Source: Candidatus Pollutiaquabacter sp. (GTDB taxonomy: Bacteria; Bacteroidota; Bacteroidia; AKYH767-A; 2013-40CM-41-45). From it: a stretch of DNA of 56,285 nucleotides. A model generated the notes under the pieces. The model was not told the DNA's origin, ran no database searches, and was given only the letters and a program-made list of their open reading frames with translations. Every line of letters starts with the position of its first letter. Position 1 is the stretch's first letter. The stretch is taken from contig CANIAS010000011.1 in NCBI GenBank assembly GCA_947465495.1, positions 1 through 56,285 on the forward strand, in the 5' to 3' direction. The position numbers were made by a program, and so were the translations under genes. This document shows, piece by piece, positions 43,236 through 52,338 of this stretch.

Positions 43236-43652
43236 TCAGTCGATGGTGGCGATGACCTTCAGTTCGATGGCGATGGGCGTAGGAAGACAATTAATCTCCA
43301 GGGTGGTCCTACACGGAGGGTGATCTTTGAAATATTCCGCCCACAATTTGTTGTAAATAGGAAAGTCATCTTTCATGTTGGTTAGGAAAACTGTGACATC
43401 AACAATTTTGTCCCAGGACGACCCCGCGTCTTCCAAGATATATCGAACATTTTTGAAAACGGAATGACATTGTGTGGCGATATCATAGGAAGTGATGTTG
43501 CCGTGTTCGTCAAGCTCGACACCGGGGATTTTCTTAGTGCCGCGTTCGCGTGGACCAACACCTGAAAGAAAGAGCAGGTTTCCGACCTTGCGTGCATGGG
43601 GATAGAGTCCGACGGGTTCGGGAGCTTTGGAGGAATCAAATTTATCAGACAT
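43236..43652 (-). CDS. RidA-family protein, probable 2-aminomuconate deaminase
   Basis: This 138-residue RidA/YjgF/UK114-fold protein begins SSKAPEPVGLYPHARKVGNLLFLSGVGPRERG, then SVFKNVRYILEDAGSSWDKIVDVTVFLTNM, and ends with the Arg and Glu of the usual imine/deaminase site (CRTTLEINCLPTPIAIELKVIA). The GLYPHAR start and the length fit 2-aminomuconate deaminases (AmnD/NbaF), the step after the ALDH at 21628, better than housekeeping RidA (about 125 residues). The pathway enzymes lie 15-20 kb away, so the link is by family resemblance, not by operon. It precedes the AsmA-like gene. Confidence 0.8.
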   Translation of the reverse strand: MSDKFDSSKAPEPVGLYPHARKVGNLLFLSGVGPRERGTKKIPGVELDEHGNITSYDIATQCHSVFKNVRYILEDAGSSWDKIVDVTVFLTNMKDDFPIYNKLWAEYFKDHPPCRTTLEINCLPTPIAIELKVIATID

Positions 43653-43974
43653 GGTCGAGGGATGAATTTCTCACACAAAATACGGCTTTGGCTTGAACCC
43701 TTTGGCGCTTTCAGATGGAATAATGGACAATGAAAACGGTCGTTTTTTCACCATCAGTACTACCAAATTTGGGTAAATTCAACACTCAAATTTAAATAAA
43801 TGAGTTTATAAACCAATAATTGATAATAAAAAGAGATATAAACATGTCACTCCATAACTAGCACAGACCATAAAATCATTAACTATCAGAAAATCAGTTT
43901 ATTAAGACTCTTTCAAAGGATGGCAATACGATTGATTTTTTGTACTTTCGCATCCTTCATTTTCAGGCCTTTAC
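43653..43974. other. Intergenic region between ridA and ileS (divergent promoters)
   Basis: This 322-base gap holds no gene that I can support. At 43733-43746 it has the imperfect palindrome AAAACG-GT-CGTTTT on the ridA side. At 43943-43950 it has TACTTTCG, one base off the -7 consensus, 24 bases upstream of ileS. The middle (43780-43900) is very A/T-rich. Confidence 0.5.
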
Positions 43975-46900
43975 ATGCCCAAAAAGTATCCGGAATATAA
44001 GACGTTGGATCTCCCAAAAATTGCAGCAGATGTGCTGAAGTGTTGGGATGACGAAAAAACCTTCGAGGCGAGTGTGACCACGCGCGAGGGAAAACCGTCG
44101 TTTACTTTTTACGAAGGTCCACCATCGGCAAATGGTTTGCCCGGGATTCACCATGTCATGGCTCGCGCTATTAAAGATATTTTCTGCCGCTATAAAACGC
44201 AGAAAGGTTTTCAGGTAAAACGTAAAGGGGGTTGGGATACGCATGGACTTCCTATCGAACTGAGTGTTGAAAAGACGCTTGGAATTCGGAAGGACGATAT
44301 CGGAAAAACCATTTCCATCGAGGACTACAACCGAGCATGTCGGAAAGAGGTGATGAAATACAAGGACGTGTGGGACGATCTCACACGCAAGATGGGGTAT
44401 TGGGTCGACCTTGATCATCCCTACATCACGTTTGAAAATTCATACATCGAAACCTGCTGGTATCTTCTACAACAGTTGTATCAGAAAGGACTACTTTACA
44501 AAGGATTTACGATTCAGCCGTATTCACCGGCAGCAGGTACCGGCCTCAGTTCCCACGAGCTGAATCAGCCGGGTACCTATAAATCAGTCAAAGACACTTC
44601 AGCAGTTGCTATGTTCCGGGTGGTCGGTGACCTCGGAATTACGCATGATCATTTTTATTTCCTGGCTTGGACAACTACGCCTTGGACGCTTCCATCGAAC
44701 ACGGCACTTGCTGTTGGCGCCAAGATCAATTACGTAGCGGTTGAGACGTTCAATCCATACTCTGGCGATCCGGTAGTCGTAGTTTTAGCGAAAGACTTGA
44801 TGGGAAAATATTTCCCTGAAAAGAATGCTGAACTTTCCTATGAAAGCTATCAACCAGGAGATAAAGCAATTCCGTTCCGTGTGATGAAATCTTACACCGG
44901 ACAACAACTAGCAGGTACACGCTACGAGCAATTATTGCCCTATGCTCAGCCAACCGATGGTGATGCGTTTCGGGTGATTACCGGCGATTTTGTAAGTACG
45001 GAAGATGGAACAGGTATCGTCCACATTGCGCCGAGTTTCGGGGCGGATGACTTCCGTGTCGCCAAACAAAACGGAATCGGTACGTTGACATTGGTGGATC
45101 GACAAGGTCGCTTTACGGATGATGTTACCGACATGGCTGGTGAATACGTGAAGGAAGCATATTACACCGATGCGGAGAAAGAGGTTGAAAAGAAAAAACA
45201 AGGCGGTGAAAAATACCTTACCGTTGATGAACGCATTTCCATACGTCTTAAAAAAGAAGGCAAAGCATTCAAGGTAGAAAAATACGAACACAACTATCCT
45301 CATTGTTGGCGTACCGATAAGCCGGTTCTCTATTATCCGCTCGATTCTTGGTTTATTCGCACGACTGCGATCAAGGATCGGATGGTCGAATTGAATAAGA
45401 CGATCAATTGGAAACCTGAATCTACCGGTACCGGCCGTTTTGGAAATTGGTTGGAGAACCTGGTTGACTGGAATCTTTCCCGTTCCCGCTATTGGGGCAT
45501 TCCACTTCCGGTTTGGCGCACAGTGGATGGCGATGAAGAAATTTGTATCGGTTCGGTTCCTCAGCTGAATGATGAAATTGAAAAATCGGTCAAAGCCGGC
45601 TTCATGAAATCAAATCCATTGGCAGGTAAAACCGACACCGAGGCAAAAGAATTTTCATTTGACCTACACCGTCCCTACGTGGATGATATTTTCCTTGTTT
45701 CCGTTAGTGGAAAGAAAATGGTGCGTGAGACGGATCTAATTGACGTGTGGTTTGACAGTGGAGCAATGCCATATGCACAATGGCATTATCTCGGAGAAAA
45801 AGATGGTCCTATGGCCACAGCTTTCCCGGCCGATTTCATTGCAGAGGGCGTTGACCAAACACGCGGTTGGTTTTTCACGTTGCATGCGTTGGGGGTCATG
45901 TTGTTCGACTCTGTGGCATTCAAGAACGTAGTGTCAAACGGATTAGTACTCGACAAGAATGGAAACAAGATGTCGAAGCGACTGGGAAATGCCGTTGACC
46001 CGTTTGAAACCCTTTTAGCGTATGGCCCAGATGCAACGCGTTGGTACATGATTAGTAACGCGCAGCCCTGGGACAATTTGAAATTTAATTTAGAGGGGAT
46101 TACCGAAGTGCAACGTAAGTTCTTCGGCACTTTGCACAATACATATTCGTTCTTTGCCCTGTATGCAAATATCGATGGCTTTGATTATTCAGAAGCAGAT
46201 CTGCCCCTGAATCAACGTCCGGAACTCGATCGTTGGATTCTATCGGAGTTACATTCATTGATTCGTATGGTTGACGAAAGTTACGCCGACTACGAACCGA
46301 CTCGAGCAGCGCGTGCTATTAGTGATTTCGTGTCTGAGCACCTCAGCAACTGGTACGTTCGATTAGGTCGTCGACGTTTCTGGAAAGGCGATTATTCATC
46401 CGATAAAATCGCTGCCTACCAGACACTATACACTTGTTTGGAAACAGTGTCGTTGCTTATGGCGCCGATCGCTCCTTTTTATGCGGATCAATTATTTCGA
46501 AGTCTCAATGACTGCAGCAAACGCTCATCTGTAAACTCAGTTCACCTCGCCGACTTCCCAGTCAGCAGTCCTTCAGTCGTTGATCAGTCGTTGGAAGAGC
46601 GTATGGAGTTGGCTCAACAGATTTCATCACTTGTACTTTCGCTACGAAAGAAAGTCAGTATCCGCGTTCGTCAGCCACTCAATAAAATTCTGCTGCCAGT
46701 AATGGATGCTTCGTTTAAAAATAAAGTAGAAGCAGTTCGTGATCTGATTTTAGCGGAGGTGAATGTAAAAGACATTGAATACATCACGGATACAACCGGC
46801 ATTCTTGTCAAGAAGATACGACCTAATTTCAAAGTCCTCGGTAAGAAAGTCGGCGCATTGATGAAGGATACAGCTGCTGCTATCGTAGAGATGTCGCAAG

Positions 46901-47358
46901 CTGATATATTACAGATGGAACAGGCCGGTTCTTTTAATCTGATCATCCATGGTGAGGCCGTTAATTTGGTCATGGAGGATGTCGAAATATTATCGGAAGA
47001 CATTCCTGGTTGGCAAGTTGCCTCCGAAGGCCGTTTGACCGTTGCGTTGGACGTAACAATCACGGAAGAGCTTAGGGAGGAAGGAATCTCACGAGAATTC
47101 ATCAATCGTGTTCAAAATCTGCGAAAAGAGAGCGGATTTGAGGTTACCGACCGCATTGACATAAAGGTACTTACACACCCAGGTCTCCTTGAGGCGGTCC
47201 TGAACAATAAAGATTATATTTGCGCCGAAATTTTAGCGGCCTCCTTAGAACTGGTGGATACACTAGAACTGGACGGTACTGTTGAAATAGCGGTGGACGA
47301 TAGCATTCAAACACGCATCCTGATCCGAAAACACGCTGCTGTTACGGCGAATGGATGA
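43975..47358 (+). CDS. ileS: Isoleucyl-tRNA synthetase (type 2-like)
   Basis: IleS charges tRNA-Ile with isoleucine. The 1127 residues hold the HIGH-type motif in PSANGLPGIHHVMAR near residue 50, WDTHGLPIEL, the CP1 editing domain (TTTPWTLPSNTALAV) and the KMSKR motif in KNGNKMSKRLGNAVDP near 665. An anticodon-binding domain and a long C-terminal extension follow. The editing and catalytic sequence and the length (type 1 is about 940) fit the eukaryote-like type 2 form, and no C-terminal zinc finger is seen. Type 2 enzymes are generally insensitive to mupirocin. Its stop overlaps the DksA-like upstream ATG by 4 bases. Confidence 0.96.
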   Translation: MPKKYPEYKTLDLPKIAADVLKCWDDEKTFEASVTTREGKPSFTFYEGPPSANGLPGIHHVMARAIKDIFCRYKTQKGFQVKRKGGWDTHGLPIELSVEKTLGIRKDDIGKTISIEDYNRACRKEVMKYKDVWDDLTRKMGYWVDLDHPYITFENSYIETCWYLLQQLYQKGLLYKGFTIQPYSPAAGTGLSSHELNQPGTYKSVKDTSAVAMFRVVGDLGITHDHFYFLAWTTTPWTLPSNTALAVGAKINYVAVETFNPYSGDPVVVVLAKDLMGKYFPEKNAELSYESYQPGDKAIPFRVMKSYTGQQLAGTRYEQLLPYAQPTDGDAFRVITGDFVSTEDGTGIVHIAPSFGADDFRVAKQNGIGTLTLVDRQGRFTDDVTDMAGEYVKEAYYTDAEKEVEKKKQGGEKYLTVDERISIRLKKEGKAFKVEKYEHNYPHCWRTDKPVLYYPLDSWFIRTTAIKDRMVELNKTINWKPESTGTGRFGNWLENLVDWNLSRSRYWGIPLPVWRTVDGDEEICIGSVPQLNDEIEKSVKAGFMKSNPLAGKTDTEAKEFSFDLHRPYVDDIFLVSVSGKKMVRETDLIDVWFDSGAMPYAQWHYLGEKDGPMATAFPADFIAEGVDQTRGWFFTLHALGVMLFDSVAFKNVVSNGLVLDKNGNKMSKRLGNAVDPFETLLAYGPDATRWYMISNAQPWDNLKFNLEGITEVQRKFFGTLHNTYSFFALYANIDGFDYSEADLPLNQRPELDRWILSELHSLIRMVDESYADYEPTRAARAISDFVSEHLSNWYVRLGRRRFWKGDYSSDKIAAYQTLYTCLETVSLLMAPIAPFYADQLFRSLNDCSKRSSVNSVHLADFPVSSPSVVDQSLEERMELAQQISSLVLSLRKKVSIRVRQPLNKILLPVMDASFKNKVEAVRDLILAEVNVKDIEYITDTTGILVKKIRPNFKVLGKKVGALMKDTAAAIVEMSQADILQMEQAGSFNLIIHGEAVNLVMEDVEILSEDIPGWQVASEGRLTVALDVTITEELREEGISREFINRVQNLRKESGFEVTDRIDIKVLTHPGLLEAVLNNKDYICAEILAASLELVDTLELDGTVEIAVDDSIQTRILIRKHAAVTANG

Positions 47359-47375
47359 TTAATCCCCTTTCAAGT

Positions 47376-48257
47376 ATGAGCAAGAAGAAAGTCACAAAAG
47401 CAAAAGCGAAGCCAGCACCTAAGGCTAAAAAGCCCGTCGCTAAAAAAGCTGTTAAGCCAGTCAAAAAAGCTGTTAAACCAGCGTCAAAGCCAAAGCCAAA
47501 ACCCAAAGCCAAGCCAGCTCCTAAAGCAGCTAAAAAAGTCGTCAGCAAGAAGGTGGCAAAGCCGGTAAAAAAGACTGCAAAGCCTGCTCCTGCAGCCAAG
47601 AAGGTAGCTCCCCAAAAGGAAGTTGCTAAGAAGGCTGCTGCTCCGGTAAAAGCAGTAGTAAAACCTGTCGTGAAAGCCGTTGCAAAACCTGCAGTAAAGC
47701 CCACAGTCGCTCCTGCCGTGAAGCCCTCTAAAGCAATACTTGCTAAGAAAAATGTTGAAAGCCGTCCGGTAAGACCAGCGGAGAAGAATCCGGTATTACC
47801 GCCAATGCCACCTCCGGTGAAGCCGGCGATTAGCAAATCACCACTTGCACCTACGGCAAAACTTATCCAAGAAGATCCTAATAAAACTCGCTATTCCGAT
47901 AAAGAGCTGGAAGAGTTCCGAATCATCATTGAGACTAAACTCGAAGATTCCAGACGTGAATTGACTTTGTTGCAGGCACAAATGACAGCAGCCAATGACC
48001 ATGGCACGGACGATACTGCAAATACTTTTAAAATGCTTGAAGATGGTTCTGAAAGTCTGGCGAAAGAAGAAGCAGGTCAGTTGGCCGGTCGTCAGAAGAA
48101 ATTCATCGAACAGCTTGAAAATGCGCTGGTGCGTATCGAGAATAAAACTTATGGCATTTGCCGCGTTACAGGTAAGTTGATTCCCAAAGAGCGCCTTCGT
48201 GCAGTTCCTCATACTACACAATCCATCGAAGCGAAAATTAACCAGTACCGCGATTGA
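47376..48257 (+). CDS. DksA/TraR-like protein with long histone-H1-like Lys/Ala/Pro tail
   Basis: The 293-residue protein has two parts. Residues 1-135 are a low-complexity Lys/Ala/Pro/Val tail of the histone-H1 type, likely unstructured and able to bind DNA or RNA. Residues 165-293 are a DksA/TraR-like domain, with the coiled coil ELEEFRIIIETKLEDSRREL, the NDHGTDDTANTF tip and ALVRIENKTYGICRVTGKLI. The zinc-finger region keeps only one Cys (GICRVTG), so the C4 site of true DksA is gone. DksA acts in the RNA polymerase secondary channel; the role of this form is open. I chose the ATG at 47376; an ATG at 47355 overlaps the ileS stop (ATGA) and would add seven residues. It is in the ileS operon. 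Confidence 0.85.
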   Translation: MSKKKVTKAKAKPAPKAKKPVAKKAVKPVKKAVKPASKPKPKPKAKPAPKAAKKVVSKKVAKPVKKTAKPAPAAKKVAPQKEVAKKAAAPVKAVVKPVVKAVAKPAVKPTVAPAVKPSKAILAKKNVESRPVRPAEKNPVLPPMPPPVKPAISKSPLAPTAKLIQEDPNKTRYSDKELEEFRIIIETKLEDSRRELTLLQAQMTAANDHGTDDTANTFKMLEDGSESLAKEEAGQLAGRQKKFIEQLENALVRIENKTYGICRVTGKLIPKERLRAVPHTTQSIEAKINQYRD

Positions 48258-48271
48258 TTGTTGGTTACCTA

Positions 48272-48325
48272 TTTTTTTCCGGCTCCGAAGAAGCGACTTG
48301 TTCGTGGAAGGGGGCCGGTTTTTTT
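48272..48325. terminator. Terminator after the DksA-like gene
   Basis: CCGGCTCC (48279-48286) pairs with GGGGCCGG (48311-48318), including one G-T pair, around a 24-base loop. A run of seven T follows; a T-run also precedes the stem. Confidence 0.65.
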
Positions 48326-48394
48326 ATGAAATAAATGGTTTGCTTAGGTATGCAATCCTAACCTGCTAAATTATTTACAGCCCCTTTTTTACGT

Positions 48395-48402
48395 TACTTT
48401 TG
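48395..48402 (+). promoter_or_regulatory. Bacteroidota -7 promoter element for lspA
   Basis: TACTTTTG is a full match to TAnnTTTG, 9 bases before the lspA ATG, so a very short leader is predicted. The -33 region is weak. Confidence 0.5.
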
Positions 48403-48411
48403 TTTCACACT

Positions 48412-49077
48412 ATGAAAGAGACGTCTACCAAGAAACTCCTCCTGCTTTCAGGACTCATTATTTTCCTAGTTTTAGTAATCGATCAATCTTCAAAGTATTG
48501 GGTCAAGACCCACATGTACCTAGGTGAAGATTTTGCAGTGGCCGGCAAATGGTTTTACATCCATTTCACCGAGAACTATGGCATGGCTTTCGGACTTGAG
48601 TTTGGCGGAAGTTTTGGAAAAATATTTCTAAGTGTATTTAGAATTCTGGCATCGTTAGGAATTGGATGGTACATCGTTCACCTTGCACGAAACGGAGCAC
48701 ACAAGGGCTTAATCGTCTGTTTCTCCTTCATACTTGCAGGTGCATTGGGAAACATCATCGATAGCGCATTTTATGGAATGATATTCTCCGATAGTGTCAA
48801 CGGAATAGCTACGTTATTTCCAGCAGAAGGTGCGTATGGAAGTTTTCTCCATGGGCGTGTAGTTGATATGCTCTATTTCCCATTGTTCTACGGATCATTT
48901 CCTCAGTGGGTCCCTTTCTGGGGAGGTGAACCATTTTTATTTTTTCGGCCGATTTTCAATGTAGCCGATTGCTCCATCACGGTAGGCGTTTTCATCTACT
49001 TGTTATTTCATAAACAGATTTCCGGCGAAAATAAAAATGAAACGTCGGCACCAGTTACGCAAGAACCAACCTCCTGA
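48412..49077 (+). CDS. lspA: Lipoprotein signal peptidase (signal peptidase II)
   Basis: LspA is the inner-membrane aspartic protease that removes signal peptides from prolipoproteins, including the lipoproteins encoded in this window. The 221 residues have four membrane segments and the family motifs VIDQSSKYW near residue 24, ENYGMAFG, GALGNIIDS (first catalytic Asp) and FNVADCSITVGV (second catalytic Asp), with GRVVDMLYF between. A periplasmic insert before the last segment makes it longer than E. coli LspA (164), as is usual in Bacteroidota. I chose the ATG at 48412, since an upstream TTG overlaps the -7 element. The peptidase gene follows after 5 bases. Confidence 0.95.
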   Translation: MKETSTKKLLLLSGLIIFLVLVIDQSSKYWVKTHMYLGEDFAVAGKWFYIHFTENYGMAFGLEFGGSFGKIFLSVFRILASLGIGWYIVHLARNGAHKGLIVCFSFILAGALGNIIDSAFYGMIFSDSVNGIATLFPAEGAYGSFLHGRVVDMLYFPLFYGSFPQWVPFWGGEPFLFFRPIFNVADCSITVGVFIYLLFHKQISGENKNETSAPVTQEPTS

Positions 49078-49082
49078 ACGCC

Positions 49083-50462
49083 ATGATCAGACGCAACATC
49101 ACCTTGTTACTATTCGCGTTACTTTTCAATGCTCCTGTTTTTGCACAAGCTGAGGATAGTACGGCCTTACGAAATATCTATTCCGAGATTCTAGCGAATG
49201 GTAAAGCATACGATTGGTTGCGTGAACTTTCTTGCGACATCGGTGGACGATTGAGTGGGTCGCCTGAAGCCGCAAAAGCGGTTGAATGGACTCGGAAAAA
49301 ACTCATCGAAGCGGGAGCCGATACCGTATATCTTCAAGAAGTATGGGTGCCCCACTGGGTACGAGGTGAAAAAGAAAAAGCATCCATCATCGACGCACAA
49401 GGATTTTCACAGCAAGTTCCTATTTGCGCATTAGGAGGATCCGTAGCTACTGCTAAAGGAGGTGTCACTGCACAGGTGATTGAAGTTTCCAATTTCGACG
49501 AACTTGAAAAACTTGGCGAAGCCGGCATCAATGGAAAAATAGTATTCTATAATCATCCGTTTGACACTAAGTTTATCAATACGTTCAATGCATACGGAGA
49601 AGCAGTGGAATATCGTTGGAAAGGTCCATCCATGGCTGCCAAGTATGGAGCCGTAGGAAGCATTGTTCGCTCTATGACGCTGGCGCAGGATGATTACCCT
49701 CACACAGGTTCGATGCGTTATGTGGATTCTTTGCCCAGGATTCCTTGTTGTGCAATCAGCACCAACGGTGCGGATCTATTAAGTAGTATCCTACACGCTT
49801 CCGCTACGACTAAATTTTCTTTTGAAATGCATTGTCAGTCGTTGGACAGTGTATTATCCTACAACGTAATCGGAGAAATTCGTGGTGCGCAGTTTCCAGA
49901 AGAAGTGATTGTTGCCGGTGGGCATCTTGATTCGTGGGATACTGGCGATGGTGCACACGATGATGGTGCAGGTATCGTACAATCTATTGAAATGATTAGA
50001 ACACTTAGTGCGTTAGCTGAACGTCCTAAACGTACCGTCCGCATGGTTGCTTTTATGAATGAAGAAAACGGCACTAAAGGAGGTAGAAAATATGCGGAGG
50101 TGGCTGAAAAGAGTAGAGAGAAGCACGTGGCAGCTATTGAGAGTGATGCAGGTGGTTTTGTGCCTTTCGGATTAGGGCTTCAGATGACGGACGATAAGAA
50201 ATCAAAAGTGCGTCGTTGGTCGTCGCTTTTTTTGCCATACAACATCTGGAATTTTGACGAAGAACATGGTGGTGCCGACATCGGATATTTACAACAGAAC
50301 ATGGATACGCCACTGATTGGTTTGGTCGTTGAATCACAACGATACTTTGACGTCCATCATGCTTCCATCGATACGTTTGATCGAATCAATAAACGCGAAT
50401 TGCTACTTGGCGCGGCTACCATGACTTCGATTGTTTATTTACTGAGCGAATACGGTCTTTGA
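49083..50462 (+). CDS. Exported M28-family metallopeptidase (carboxypeptidase Q-like)
   Basis: This 459-residue zinc peptidase has a signal peptide (residues 1-22, ending VFAQAE). A PA-domain insert spans about 110-235 (AKGGVTAQVIEV, GKIVFYNHPF). The M28 catalytic part includes GGHLDSWDTGDGAHDDGAG (His and bridging Asp ligands near residues 281 and 291) and the Glu pair in AFMNEENGTKGG, with later AIESDAGG and a His in DVHHASIDTFD. The co-catalytic zinc site looks complete. The layout fits carboxypeptidase Q/PSMA-like exopeptidases in the periplasm. It lies 5 bases after lspA and 15 before uvrC, in one operon. Confidence 0.92.
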   Translation: MIRRNITLLLFALLFNAPVFAQAEDSTALRNIYSEILANGKAYDWLRELSCDIGGRLSGSPEAAKAVEWTRKKLIEAGADTVYLQEVWVPHWVRGEKEKASIIDAQGFSQQVPICALGGSVATAKGGVTAQVIEVSNFDELEKLGEAGINGKIVFYNHPFDTKFINTFNAYGEAVEYRWKGPSMAAKYGAVGSIVRSMTLAQDDYPHTGSMRYVDSLPRIPCCAISTNGADLLSSILHASATTKFSFEMHCQSLDSVLSYNVIGEIRGAQFPEEVIVAGGHLDSWDTGDGAHDDGAGIVQSIEMIRTLSALAERPKRTVRMVAFMNEENGTKGGRKYAEVAEKSREKHVAAIESDAGGFVPFGLGLQMTDDKKSKVRRWSSLFLPYNIWNFDEEHGGADIGYLQQNMDTPLIGLVVESQRYFDVHHASIDTFDRINKRELLLGAATMTSIVYLLSEYGL

Positions 50463-50477
50463 TCCGTCCATATCATC

Positions 50478-52283
50478 ATGGCTGAAAACGGACATATCGC
50501 TTCGCTGCTTTCAGTGCTGCCTGATTCGCCGGGAGTCTATCAGTTTTATGATAAGGAGGATAAGCTTCTTTATATAGGAAAAGCGAAGTCGCTGAAAAAG
50601 CGCGTCAGTTCTTATTTCCAAAAAGAACGGCACGAATACGGAAAGACCAATGTCATGGTACGTAAGGTCGCAGACATCCGTACCATCGTCGTAGACACGG
50701 AAATGGATGCCTTGCTGTTGGAAAACAGTTTGATCAAGAAGCATCAGCCAAGGTATAATGTCAGTTTAAAAGACGATAAAACGTATCCTTGGATTTGTAT
50801 TAAAAATGAACGTTTTCCCCGCATATTTTCTACGCGTAAAATAATCCGCGACGGATCCGAGTATTTTGGACCTTTCACGTCCGGTAAAATGGTCAATACG
50901 TTGCTCGAACTCGTTTCTAAGCTTTATAAAATAAGAAACTGCGCGTTTGTTTTATCGGAAGAGAATATAGCCAAGAATAAATTCAAGGTTTGCCTCGAAT
51001 TTCAGATTGGCAACTGCTTGGGTCCGTGTGAAGCGAAGCAATCGCAGGAGGAATACGATCGCTCTATCAAAGACATACGTCAGATTTTAAAGGGCAACAT
51101 TCAACTGGTCATTGGTCATTTGAAGGGAGTTATGGAAGAGTATTCCGAAGCGTATAAGTTTGAAGAAGCTCAACTCATTAAAGAGAAACTGATTGACCTG
51201 GAGAAATTCCAACGAAAGTCAGTGGTGGTAAATCCATCGATTCACAATGTGGATGTTTTCTCCATCATTACTGAAGACGATTCAGCCTATGTGAATTTCT
51301 TACGTGTGATGAACGGTTCCATCATTCAAGGACACACGGTAGAGATGAAGCGAAAGCTCGATGAAACGAACGAAGAACTGCTGGAAATGGCTATGGTGGA
51401 TTTGCGCACGCGTTTTTATAGCGAGGCGACTGAGATTTTACTGCCGTTGGAAATATCCTTGGACATACCCGGAGCAACGCTGACTGTTCCTAAAATCGGT
51501 GATAAGAAACACCTGTTGTTGTTATCGGAAGCAAACGTTCGGAATTACATTCGAGAAAAGCAATTGCAGTTGGAGAAGCAGCATCCAGAAAACAAGGTGT
51601 TCAAATTGATGGAGCTGATGAAAAAAGAATTGCGTTTGTCGGAGTTGCCCAAGCACATAGAGTGTTTTGACAATTCGAATATTCAAGGAGCTTATCCGGT
51701 CGCCGCCATGAGTGTTTTTAAGGATGGCAAACCCTCCAAAAAAGATTACCGACATTTCAATATCAAAACTGTGGAAGGTCCGGATGATTTTGCTTCTATG
51801 GAAGAGGTTATATACCGAAGGTACCGTCGAATGCTCGATGAGGCCCAGGAGCTTCCTCAGCTGATTGTGATCGATGGTGGTAAAGGGCAATTAAGTTCAG
51901 CAATGGAGAGTTTGGAAAAACTAAAACTCCGTGGAAAAATCGCCGTGATTGGAATTGCTAAACGTTTGGAAGAAATCTATTATCCGGATGACCCCTATCC
52001 GTTATACATCGATAAAAAAAGTGAAACGCTTCGAATTATTCAACAGCTTCGCGATGAGGTTCACCGTTTCGGCATCACGCATCACCGTAAGCGTCGGGAA
52101 AAAGGGACGATCAAAACCGAACTGAATGAGATCAATGGCATTGGTGATGCAACTGCTACAGAATTATTACGCGCATTAAAATCGGTTAAGCAAATCCGAT
52201 TGGCAAGTAAAGAGCAATTAGCAGAAATTATCGGAGCTTCAAAAGCGGAAAAAGTATGGAGACATTTCAATCCGCTGAATTAG
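50478..52283 (+). CDS. uvrC: Excinuclease ABC subunit C
   Basis: UvrC makes both incisions around DNA damage in nucleotide excision repair, with UvrA and UvrB. The 601 residues include the N-terminal GIY-YIG nuclease (GVYQFYDKEDKLLYIGKAKS, residues 16-90) and the UvrB-binding UVR helix pair near 205-240. The RNase-H-like nuclease has HIECFDNSNIQGAYPVAAM near residue 390 and IVIDGGKGQL near 455. Two C-terminal helix-hairpin-helix motifs follow (EINGIGDATATELLRAL and onward). The length is normal. It is the last gene of the lspA operon. Confidence 0.97.
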   Translation: MAENGHIASLLSVLPDSPGVYQFYDKEDKLLYIGKAKSLKKRVSSYFQKERHEYGKTNVMVRKVADIRTIVVDTEMDALLLENSLIKKHQPRYNVSLKDDKTYPWICIKNERFPRIFSTRKIIRDGSEYFGPFTSGKMVNTLLELVSKLYKIRNCAFVLSEENIAKNKFKVCLEFQIGNCLGPCEAKQSQEEYDRSIKDIRQILKGNIQLVIGHLKGVMEEYSEAYKFEEAQLIKEKLIDLEKFQRKSVVVNPSIHNVDVFSIITEDDSAYVNFLRVMNGSIIQGHTVEMKRKLDETNEELLEMAMVDLRTRFYSEATEILLPLEISLDIPGATLTVPKIGDKKHLLLLSEANVRNYIREKQLQLEKQHPENKVFKLMELMKKELRLSELPKHIECFDNSNIQGAYPVAAMSVFKDGKPSKKDYRHFNIKTVEGPDDFASMEEVIYRRYRRMLDEAQELPQLIVIDGGKGQLSSAMESLEKLKLRGKIAVIGIAKRLEEIYYPDDPYPLYIDKKSETLRIIQQLRDEVHRFGITHHRKRREKGTIKTELNEINGIGDATATELLRALKSVKQIRLASKEQLAEIIGASKAEKVWRHFNPLN

Positions 52284-52338
52284 AAATACCATTCGCTTTC
52301 CTTGCTGCATTTTCGAGTAACTGAGCATTCAGAAAAAA

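Noticed and set aside
43207-43290. N-terminal extension of the AsmA-like gene by 28 codons
   Set aside because: It would overlap the ridA 3' end and encode a His/Arg-rich leader before a normal signal anchor; the ATG at 43206 is better.
47390-47720. Short AAG/GCT/CCA-type repeats that could suggest a CRISPR or tandem repeat array
   Set aside because: They are irregular codon-level repeats of the Lys/Ala/Pro tail, without constant spacers.
47342-47836. Antisense Gly/Phe/Ala-rich frame opposite the DksA-like tail
   Set aside because: It is a mirror of the Lys/Ala/Pro codon repeats and has no independent support.
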